From: Lentisphaeria bacterium
GTDB taxonomy: Bacteria > Verrucomicrobiota > Lentisphaeria > JABSQK01 > UBA12247
DNA length: 11,487 nt
Direction of reading: 5' to 3'
Assembly (NCBI GenBank): GCA_003477185.1
Contig: DMTJ01000021.1
Location: 1 to 11,487, forward strand
Shown here: positions 6,546-11,487 of the stretch, piece by piece
Layout: every line of letters begins with the position of its first letter
Numbering within the stretch: position 1 is the stretch's first letter
Notes under the pieces: generated by a model
Seen by the model: the letters and a program-made list of their open reading frames with translations, nothing else
Told to the model about the DNA's origin: nothing
Databases searched by the model: none
Position numbers and translations under genes: made by a program

Positions 6546-8392
6546 TCCTCGGCGCTGACCTGGTATAACGCGGTGGAGATGGTGCGCATTCTCTCGACGG
6601 TTTCTGCTGGCAGTCGACCAGTGATCTCGGTCAGTGCCTGGCTGGTTTGTTCCTCGGCCAAAGCTGGCTCGGCAACGAACGAAGGCCAGAAGAAGCCGAC
6701 TACTTGCGGATTCCGCAAACAGGCGGTTGCGAACTCCGCAGTGATGGGAGTGCTGTCGTCGGGCATCACGGCGACTGGCTTGGCGATGTCCGCAGCCGTG
6801 GTGGCGGAGACGATATCGCAGTGTGCAGCGATGGCGTCCAGCACACCTGGTGCGAGGTCGAGCGATGGCAGGCGACAGCCCCAGATGAGATGGTGGCTGT
6901 CGGCAAAGCGCAGCTCGCGGGTGACGATCGAGAAGTAGCGATCTGCGAACTCCGCAAGAAACTCATTACAGTCGGCCTTGCCGGCTTCGCTTATCTCGGG
7001 CGGCGCAGCTTGCTGAAGGGTTGAGATCTTCTTCCAGCTGGCGTGATCGCTGCCCCAGGCTTCGTTGAGGGCTTCGATGGTCTCGTACTTCTTCTTGAGC
7101 TTGGCCATGAAGGTCCGTCGGCTTTGCCAGCCGCCTGGCATAGCGAACGGGGTCTGGAACAGATGCCAAGGGACGCCAGCGTTGACGATGTAGCCGAGCA
7201 GGTGGGGGTCGGCACGCAGGGCGCGAAGCGGCCGAAACCAGCCTTTTACTCGCTTACGCAAGCCGTTATTGAAGGCGTCCGGGATGGTGGGAAGCGGAAA
7301 GGTGGGATGCTTGGGCCGGGCGAGGAGTTCTTTGAAGTTGCGGGCGCAGACGCGGTCGGCCTCGAGGAGGTAAGGCATGTCGCAGCGCTCGGCCAGCTCG
7401 AGGTCGGAACGGGTGCCCAAGGTGTTGAAGCCTAGGCTGCGCAGGCGGCTTTCTGTTTGGGTGCACCACGGGTCGTGCCACGCACTGCCCCAGACGCGTG
7501 CGAGGTTCGCAATGTGGAGGTTGACAAACTTACCGCGGGAGTCGCCGTAGAGGTGGGCGGGATACATCTCGGGGAGATGGGGCTCGCTTTTGGCAAAGCC
7601 GCGCCATGCTTGCACGAGTGCGCTTTCGCGGTCGGGTAAGCCGTCGATAATGTTCAGATCTGCGGAGCGCGGTAAGGCGGCTGCTTCGACACTGACGCCA
7701 TGGCAGCCGAAGCTACGCATGCCGGACCCGCCGGGGGTGACGAGCCAGGGGCGGCCATCTTGGTCACGGTCGAGCGCAAAGGTGCCGGGTGGATCGAAGA
7801 CGGGCCCCTCTTCCCAACTGCCAAATGGGCCACGCCCGGTCGGTGGCTCAGGAAGTGGGGCGTTTGCAAACTCCGCAATCGCTTCGTCGTTTATGGACTC
7901 AGAGGCTTCGTTGTCGATGCGCAGGCCATAGGCGTCTAATACGGCGTCGGCCACCGCCTGCGGAGGCTTGGCGCAGGCAAGGTCAGTGATGCGCAGCTCG
8001 CCGGGACGAATCATCTGCCAGGACAGTTCCAGCCGCATGGGCAGGGACTTGCGGCGTGGCAGTTCTATGGGAAGGCTGAGCTCAGTCCCGCCTGTGGGCG
8101 GCAATTCCACGGTATGCTTGGTGTTGGCAAACTCGAGGCACAGAGTCAGGGCCTCGGCACCTTCGTGTTCGAGCTTGAGCATGAGCACGCGGTTGCTGAT
8201 GAGATCCCAGCGCCGGTCCCGCCCCTGGGGGCGGATGAGTACGGCGCAGCGCTTCTCAGCATCGTACCGCACGCGAAGCTGATCTTCTGCGTGCGCAGCA
8301 AAGCAGCCCTCGAGCGGGATGATATAGACAGATTGAAACGCCGACTGCGGTTCCGCAGCCGATGCTTCCATCACTTCGATTGCGTCACTCAC
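6542..8392 (-). CDS. Agarase-like / GH-A clan glycoside hydrolase-fold protein, possibly catalytically altered
   Basis: This 616-residue protein has no signal peptide, so it is probably cytoplasmic. Residues about 20-150 look like a beta-rich domain. From about 203 the segment FALDRDQDGRPWLVTPGG followed by RSFGCHGVS resembles the entry to the barrel in beta-agarase-like (GH50/GH42-related) proteins. Barrel-like pieces follow: SLGFNTLGT (319-327), HLLGYIVNAGVPWHLF (397-412), AKLKKKYETIEALNEAWG (430-447), FADRYFSIVTRELRFAD (482-498), HHLIWGCRL (500-508) and STPITAEFATACL (547-559). In relatives the strand ending GYxxDNExPW supplies the acid/base Glu; here it reads NAG (404-406). Glu553 may correspond to the nucleophile. 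The start is GTG at 8392, overlapping the tpiA stop as GTGA; an ATG seven codons inside is an alternative. It carries at least four copies of the 15-base repeat. The gene is certain and the fold assignment is moderate. Confidence 0.6.
   Translation of the reverse strand: MSDAIEVMEASAAEPQSAFQSVYIIPLEGCFAAHAEDQLRVRYDAEKRCAVLIRPQGRDRRWDLISNRVLMLKLEHEGAEALTLCLEFANTKHTVELPPTGGTELSLPIELPRRKSLPMRLELSWQMIRPGELRITDLACAKPPQAVADAVLDAYGLRIDNEASESINDEAIAEFANAPLPEPPTGRGPFGSWEEGPVFDPPGTFALDRDQDGRPWLVTPGGSGMRSFGCHGVSVEAAALPRSADLNIIDGLPDRESALVQAWRGFAKSEPHLPEMYPAHLYGDSRGKFVNLHIANLARVWGSAWHDPWCTQTESRLRSLGFNTLGTRSDLELAERCDMPYLLEADRVCARNFKELLARPKHPTFPLPTIPDAFNNGLRKRVKGWFRPLRALRADPHLLGYIVNAGVPWHLFQTPFAMPGGWQSRRTFMAKLKKKYETIEALNEAWGSDHASWKKISTLQQAAPPEISEAGKADCNEFLAEFADRYFSIVTRELRFADSHHLIWGCRLPSLDLAPGVLDAIAAHCDIVSATTAADIAKPVAVMPDDSTPITAEFATACLRNPQVVGFFWPSFVAEPALAEEQTSQALTEITGRLPAETVERMRTISTALYQVSAEE
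6704..6718. repeat. TTGCG repeat, copy 3 (perfect palindrome)
   Basis: TTGCGGATTCCGCAA is a perfect palindrome of 7-base arms around a single central base. On the coding (minus) strand it reads LRNPQ with the 15-mer starting at codon position 1. It lies only 8 bases from copy 4. Confidence 0.7.
6727..6741. repeat. TTGCG repeat, copy 4
   Basis: TTGCGAACTCCGCAG on the plus strand; its reverse complement CTGCGGAGTTCGCAA differs from copy 1 at one of 15 bases. It encodes AEFA, including Glu553 of the agarase-like protein, the residue I suspect to be the old nucleophile. Confidence 0.65.
6943..6957. repeat. TTGCG repeat, copy 5
   Basis: CTGCGAACTCCGCAA on the plus strand; its reverse complement TTGCGGAGTTCGCAG differs from copy 1 at one of 15 bases. 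It encodes AEFAD in the agarase-like protein. Confidence 0.65.
7498..7512. repeat. TTGCG repeat, weak copy
   Basis: GTGCGAGGTTCGCAA matches copy 1 at 12 of 15 positions. It encodes IANLAR in the agarase-like protein. It may be a decayed copy or chance. Confidence 0.3.
7864..7878. repeat. TTGCG repeat, copy 6
   Basis: TTGCAAACTCCGCAA on the plus strand; its reverse complement TTGCGGAGTTTGCAA differs from copy 1 at one of 15 bases. It encodes AEFAN (173-177) of the agarase-like protein. Confidence 0.65.
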
Positions 8393-9150
8393 GTCTGTGA
8401 GTTATGCAGAATCTCGCTGAAGTCAGCAGCCTTGAGACTGGCACCGCCTACTAGCGCACCGTCGATATCCGGCTGGCCCATGAGTTCGGCGGCATTGCCT
8501 GGCTTGACTGAACCGCCGTATTGAATGCGGACGCCAGCTGCTGCTGCGTCGCCAAAGCTGGCTGCGACATGGCTGCGAATGAACGCGTGAGTGTCTTGGG
8601 CCTGCTGGGGGGATGCAGTCTTGCCGGTGCCGATGGCCCAGACGGGCTCATAGGCGAGGACGAGATTTGCGACTTCGTCGGCGCTGAGGCCAGCGAGGCC
8701 ACCGTCCAGCTGGGTAGCAAGAACGGTATTGGTCTCGTCGGCTTCGCGCTGCTCGAGCGTTTCGCCAATGCAGACGATGGGCTTCAAGCCGCCGTCGAGC
8801 GTGGCGCGGAGGCGCTGGCTGACGGTCTGGTCGGTCTCGCCGAAGTACTGGCGGCGTTCGCTGTGCCCGATGATAGCGTAGGTCGCGCCTGCGTCCTTGA
8901 GCATCTCGGCATTGAGTTCGCCGGTGAAGGCTCCGGATTCGGCCCAATGGATGTTCTGGGCGCCGACGGCGATGCTGCTGCCAGCGGCAGCGGCAGCGAC
9001 GCTGCTGATGACGGTAAAGGTCGGGCAGAGTACCATGTCGATGGTGGTGACGTCTGCGACCAGATCTTTGAGTTCGGCAACCATTGCTTTCGCTTGTGCA
9101 GCGGTGTGATTAAGCTTCCAGTTGCCAGCGATGATGAGTGTGCGAGCCAT
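8389..9150 (-). CDS. tpiA: Triose-phosphate isomerase
   Basis: This 253-residue cytoplasmic TIM-barrel enzyme interconverts dihydroxyacetone phosphate and glyceraldehyde 3-phosphate in glycolysis and gluconeogenesis. It has normal length and every key motif: AGNWKLN with Asn10 and Lys12, IIGHSERR with the catalytic His96, AYEPVWAIGTGK with the base Glu168 and the flexible lid after it, and the phosphate-binding segments IQYGGSVKP (209-217) and GALVGGASL (231-239). The ATG at 9150 is supported by an AAGGAG ribosome binding site 8 bases upstream (9159-9164). The gene follows pgk by 12 bases, a common bacterial pairing, and its TGA overlaps the GTG of the agarase-like gene. I see nothing unusual in the protein. 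Confidence 0.98.
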   Translation of the reverse strand: MARTLIIAGNWKLNHTAAQAKAMVAELKDLVADVTTIDMVLCPTFTVISSVAAAAAGSSIAVGAQNIHWAESGAFTGELNAEMLKDAGATYAIIGHSERRQYFGETDQTVSQRLRATLDGGLKPIVCIGETLEQREADETNTVLATQLDGGLAGLSADEVANLVLAYEPVWAIGTGKTASPQQAQDTHAFIRSHVAASFGDAAAAGVRIQYGGSVKPGNAAELMGQPDIDGALVGGASLKAADFSEILHNSQT

Positions 9151-9158
9151 TTGCTCCG

Positions 9159-9165
9159 CTCCTTA
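9159..9165 (-). promoter_or_regulatory. tpiA ribosome binding site fused with pgk stop codon
   Basis: On the minus strand TAAGGAG combines the pgk stop (TAA) with a strong Shine-Dalgarno AAGGAG for tpiA, 8 bases from its ATG. Ribosomes ending pgk would stop directly on the tpiA initiation site, which suggests coupled translation. Confidence 0.8.
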
Positions 9166-10404
9166 TACGTCCTGTACGGCGTCGACGCCTGGTAGGATTT
9201 TTCCTTCGAGGAATTCCAGGGAGGCACCGCCTCCGGTGGATACGTGGCTCATTGCGTCGACGAGCCCCGCTTGACGAACAGCAGCGGCTGAGTCGCCGCC
9301 GCCGATGATGCTGATAGCGTCTGAGTCTGCGAGCGCCTGGGCGACCGCGTTGGTGCCGTGAGAAAATGGCTCCATTTCGAAGCAGCCCATGGGGCCGTTC
9401 CAGATGACGGTCTTGGCTGCGGAGATGGCAGCGCAGAAGTGCTTGGTGGCTTCAGGTCCGATGTCCAGGCCTTCCCAAGGCTTGTCGTAGCCTCCGCCGG
9501 TGATCTGGGTGTTGGCATCGACACTGAAGTCGTCTGCGATTACGGTATCAATCGGGAGCAGGATCTCGGTACCTTTGGCCTTGGCTTCTGCCAGGATTTC
9601 GAGGCTGGTGGGCATGAGGTCATCCTCATGGATGGAGCCACCGATGGAGCGACCCTGGGCCTTCTGGAAGGTGTAGGCCATGCCCCCACCAATGAGAATG
9701 GTGTCGACCTTGCCAATCAGACTTTTGAGCACTTCGAGCTTGCCAGAAATCTTGGCGCCGCCGATGATGGCGACGAAGGGTTTCTCGGCGTTCTCGATGG
9801 TGTCCCCGAGGAACTTGAGCTCTTTCTCGATGAGAAAGCCGACGGCGGATTCTGTTGCAAACTTCGCAATGATGGAGGTGGAGGCGTGGGCGCGATGGGC
9901 TGTGCCAAAGGCGTCGTTGACATAGACGTCAGCTAGCGCTGCAAGCTCGCGGCCCATGGCTTCCTGGGCAGCTGCCAGCTCGGCTTTCCGTGCTGCTTTG
10001 GCGTCGCCTTCGAGGCCTTTTTCGGCCTTGGCTTGCTCTGCTTTATGGAAGCGAGTGTTCTCCAGGATCAGGATCTCGCCCGGTTGGAGGGCGGCGGCCT
10101 GGGCGGCGACGTCGTCACCTATGCAATCGCCAGCGAGTGTGACGGGGGCGTCGACAAGTTCGGCCAGGCGCTCAGCGACTGGCTTGAGGCTGAATTTGGC
10201 CTCGAAGCCGGTTTCGGCTGGGCGGCCAAGGTGGCTCATCAGGATGAGTGATGCGCCTTGGTCCAGAATGTGTTGAATGCTCGGTAGCGCGCCGCAAATG
10301 CGTGCGTCGTCCGTAATGGTCCCGTTCTTCAGTGGGACATTAAAGTCGGCGCGCATGATGACGCGCTTACTCGATAGCTCCAAGTCGCGAAGCGTCTTTT
10401 TCAA
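9163..10404 (-). CDS. pgk: Phosphoglycerate kinase
   Basis: This 413-residue cytoplasmic enzyme transfers phosphate between 1,3-bisphosphoglycerate and ADP in glycolysis. Substrate-site motifs are present: RADFNVP (18-24), SHLGRP (57-62), ENTRFH (115-120) and NDAFGTAHR (163-171). The nucleotide side shows GGAKISGK (215-222), GGGMAYTF (239-246), NGPMGCFE (336-343) and GGGDSAAA (368-375). It is longer than the usual 390-400 residues because the stretch between RFH and LADVYVNDAF is about 35 residues (121-155), rich in Ala, Lys and Glu, where about 15 is typical. The start is a TTG at 10404; AAGGAG at 10413-10418, 8 bases upstream, and the usual MKKTLRDL-like N-terminus make this choice firm. 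It heads the minus-strand operon. The repeat copy at 9855-9869 encodes IAKFAT (179-184). Confidence 0.98.
   Translation of the reverse strand: MKKTLRDLELSSKRVIMRADFNVPLKNGTITDDARICGALPSIQHILDQGASLILMSHLGRPAETGFEAKFSLKPVAERLAELVDAPVTLAGDCIGDDVAAQAAALQPGEILILENTRFHKAEQAKAEKGLEGDAKAARKAELAAAQEAMGRELAALADVYVNDAFGTAHRAHASTSIIAKFATESAVGFLIEKELKFLGDTIENAEKPFVAIIGGAKISGKLEVLKSLIGKVDTILIGGGMAYTFQKAQGRSIGGSIHEDDLMPTSLEILAEAKAKGTEILLPIDTVIADDFSVDANTQITGGGYDKPWEGLDIGPEATKHFCAAISAAKTVIWNGPMGCFEMEPFSHGTNAVAQALADSDAISIIGGGDSAAAVRQAGLVDAMSHVSTGGGASLEFLEGKILPGVDAVQDV
9855..9869. repeat. TTGCG repeat, copy 7 (inside pgk)
   Basis: TTGCAAACTTCGCAA on the plus strand; its reverse complement TTGCGAAGTTTGCAA matches copy 1 at 13 of 15 positions and keeps the outer TTGC/GCAA arms. 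It encodes AKFA, a segment commonly similar in other Pgk proteins, so part of the match may be protein-driven. Confidence 0.45.
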
Positions 10405-10577
10405 AGCAGGATCTCCTTAAGTGAGCAATGAAGCCGCGTACAGTACAGCGCCGCGCAGCATTCTCCGCTTTCAGTGAATGATCCGGGTTTCGCCGTGCAG
10501 GCGCTCTACGCAGGCAGTAGATTGGCGGTCTGGCTACTCGCATGAATTAATCAGGGTCCTGACGGAACATAGCGGAA
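10405..10577. promoter_or_regulatory. Divergent intergenic region between pgk and the DUF692 gene
   Basis: These 173 bases must hold promoters for the minus-strand pgk operon and possibly for the plus-strand DUF692 gene. I see the pgk Shine-Dalgarno (10413-10418) and a short palindrome GTAC-A-GTAC at 10438-10446 that could be an operator. No convincing -35/-10 pair stands out on either strand. No small peptide gene with a plausible start and ribosome binding site fits before the DUF692 gene. Confidence 0.5.
10413..10418 (-). promoter_or_regulatory. pgk ribosome binding site (fixes the TTG start)
   Basis: AAGGAG on the minus strand lies 8 bases before TTG at 10404, the same spacing as at tpiA. 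There is no ATG in a suitable position, so this site supports the unusual TTG start. Confidence 0.8.
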
Positions 10578-11417
10578 ATGGCGGCATGTACAGCACAGAA
10601 TCTCGGGGTGGGCGTGGGGTTGCGGATTCCGCACTATGCCCACATCTTCGAGCAGTGGCCGGCTGTGGATTTTTTCGAGATTATCTCTGAGAATTTCATG
10701 GTGGCTGGGGGGATGCCACTCAGAAACCTGGATCGGATTCTGGAGCGGTATCCGGTGATCCAGCATGGGGTGTCGCTGAGTATCGCCTCGGCGGAGGCGC
10801 TGGATTTTGAGTACCTGGCGCGGTTGAAGGCGCTGTGTGCGCGGACGGGGACGCCGTGGCTGAGTGATCACTTGTGCTGGACGCGCGCCCACACGCATCA
10901 ATACCACGACTTGCTGCCGGTCCCGTACACGCGGGAGTACGCGCGGTTCATCGCGGAGAAGGCGCGGATTGCGCAGGATTACTTGGAGCTGCCGCTGGCC
11001 TTGGAGAACTTGTCGAGCTATGTGACTTTTCGGAACTCCGAGATGACCGAGTGGGAGTTTTATCGGGAGGTGGTGGAGCAGGCCGATGTGTCGATGATGT
11101 TGGATGTGAATAATGTGTTCGTCTCGAGCGTGAATCACGGGTTCGATGCAGGCGAGTATTTGCGGCATATCCCCTATGAGCGTGTGCTGCAGGTGCATGT
11201 GGCTGGTCATAGCGAACTTCCCGACGGGCTGCTGCTGGACACGCATGATAACTACGTAAAGGAGCAGGTCTGGGAGCTCTATCGCACGGTGCATGCGCGC
11301 ACGGGTGGGGTGACAACGGTGCTCGAATGGGATGCTGAGTTTTTATCCTTTGAAGAGACGCTGGCGGAGGCGATGAAAGCTAAGGAGATTCAGCAGGCTT
11401 ATGCCGAAACAGATTAA
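10578..11417 (+). CDS. DUF692 multinuclear non-heme iron oxidase (MNIO; MbnB/BufB-like)
   Basis: This 279-residue TIM-barrel protein belongs to the DUF692 family, whose studied members (MbnB, TglH, BufB-type enzymes) use two or three iron ions to modify cysteine in ribosomally made peptides. The metal-binding and signature residues are all visible: GLRIPHY (His19), FFEIISENF (Glu34, Glu38, Asn39), HGVSLSI (His63), LSDHLCW (Asp97, His98), LENLSSY (Glu143, Asn144), LDVNNVFVSSVNHGFD (Asp176, Asn178, His187), VHVAGH (His207, His211), DTHD (Asp221, His223) and LEWD (Glu250, Asp252). The length is normal. The ATG at 10578 has only a weak ribosome binding site (GCGGA close by). The gene is divergent from pgk and overlaps the next reading frame by 17 bases. 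It is very likely an intact enzyme; its peptide substrate is not in view. Confidence 0.93.
   Translation: MAACTAQNLGVGVGLRIPHYAHIFEQWPAVDFFEIISENFMVAGGMPLRNLDRILERYPVIQHGVSLSIASAEALDFEYLARLKALCARTGTPWLSDHLCWTRAHTHQYHDLLPVPYTREYARFIAEKARIAQDYLELPLALENLSSYVTFRNSEMTEWEFYREVVEQADVSMMLDVNNVFVSSVNHGFDAGEYLRHIPYERVLQVHVAGHSELPDGLLLDTHDNYVKEQVWELYRTVHARTGGVTTVLEWDAEFLSFEETLAEAMKAKEIQQAYAETD
10620..10634. repeat. TTGCG repeat, copy 8 (inside DUF692 gene)
   Basis: TTGCGGATTCCGCAC differs from the perfect palindrome (copy 3) only at the last base. It encodes LRIPH, part of a conserved DUF692 motif, so selection on the protein could explain part of this match. Confidence 0.45.
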
Positions 11418-11487
11418 ACCACCTGCATCGTTGAAGGTGCTGCAGCGCGACTTCGGGAGCGCGATCTCGGAGCCGTTTGAGTTCGGT
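11401..11487 (+). CDS. Start of a probable DUF2063 (BufC/HvfC-type) partner protein, cut by window end
   Basis: An open frame begins with ATG at 11401, inside the last 17 bases of the DUF692 gene, and runs to the window end as 29 codons. The segment SLKVLQRDFGSAISEP resembles the N-terminal helix of DUF2063 proteins, which directly follow DUF692 genes and act as peptide-binding partners of the oxidase. AAGGAG at 11382-11387 lies 13 bases upstream and AGG at 11395-11397 lies 3 bases upstream; neither spacing is ideal, and coupling to the DUF692 gene is likely. The family call rests mainly on position and on a short N-terminus. Confidence 0.65.
   Translation, partial: MPKQIKPPASLKVLQRDFGSAISEPFEFG

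Noticed and set aside
8345..8358. CTGCGGTTCCGCAG near the start of the agarase-like gene
   Set aside because: It is a perfect 14-base palindrome of similar letters but is one base shorter than the repeat, so the relation is uncertain.
8521..9195. Long plus-strand open frame (224 codons) opposite tpiA
   Set aside because: It is antisense to a certain gene, has low-complexity composition typical of shadow frames, and shows no ribosome binding site or domain.
9358..9936. Plus-strand open frame (192 codons) opposite pgk
   Set aside because: It mirrors the codon pattern of pgk and has no recognisable domain.
10478..10690. Small plus-strand frame (70 codons, four Cys) before and over the DUF692 start, considered as a peptide precursor
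   Set aside because: It overlaps the DUF692 gene by over 100 bases, lacks a signal peptide or repeated Cys core, and has no ribosome binding site.
11030..11039. CGGAACTCCG in the DUF692 gene, similar to the repeat centre
   Set aside because: The TTGC/GCAA arms are missing and the bases encode a conserved part of the protein.

Overview
The window is an 11.5 kb piece of a GC-rich bacterial chromosome. It holds ten protein-coding genes, two of them cut by the window edges, and I see no RNA gene, insertion sequence, phage gene or CRISPR array. The gene content and protein style (a two-domain fucokinase/fucose-1-phosphate guanylyltransferase, a pgk-tpiA pair, an agarase-like protein, a DUF692 protein) suggest a soil or sediment bacterium. 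Acidobacteriota of the Solibacter/Bryobacter type is my best guess and Verrucomicrobiota the main alternative. This placement is inference, because there is no rRNA or other marker here.

Left part, plus strand: the C-terminal two thirds of a membrane-anchored transglutaminase-like protein (TgpA type, with a DUF4129 tail) at 2-961, followed by a small DUF2809 membrane protein (1001-1390). After a 203-base gap comes a large gene (1594-4491) for a bifunctional L-fucokinase/GDP-L-fucose pyrophosphorylase (Fkp). It ends facing the next block across a 169-base convergent gap.

Middle, minus strand, read from right to left: pgk (10404-9163), tpiA (9150-8389), an agarase-like glycoside hydrolase-fold protein (8392-6542), a secreted HExxH metalloprotease candidate (6545-5406) and a TauE/SafE permease (5419-4661). 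The genes lie 12 bases apart or overlap (GTGA, ATGA and a 14-base overlap), so they are very probably one operon in which two glycolytic enzymes lead three genes of unclear role.

Right end, plus strand: diverging from pgk is a DUF692 multinuclear iron oxidase (MNIO; MbnB/BufB-type) gene (10578-11417). It overlaps the first 29 codons of what looks like its usual DUF2063 partner, cut by the window end. This is the usual core of a peptide-modifying (bufferin/methanobactin-like) locus, but no precursor peptide gene is visible upstream.

The most unusual signal is not a gene. A 15-base near-palindrome, TTGCGGAGTTCGCAA or close variants (including the perfect palindrome TTGCGGATTCCGCAA), recurs at least eight times between 4555 and 10634. 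It lies in intergenic DNA and inside five different genes, in all three reading phases. This argues for a dispersed DNA-level element and not a shared protein motif.
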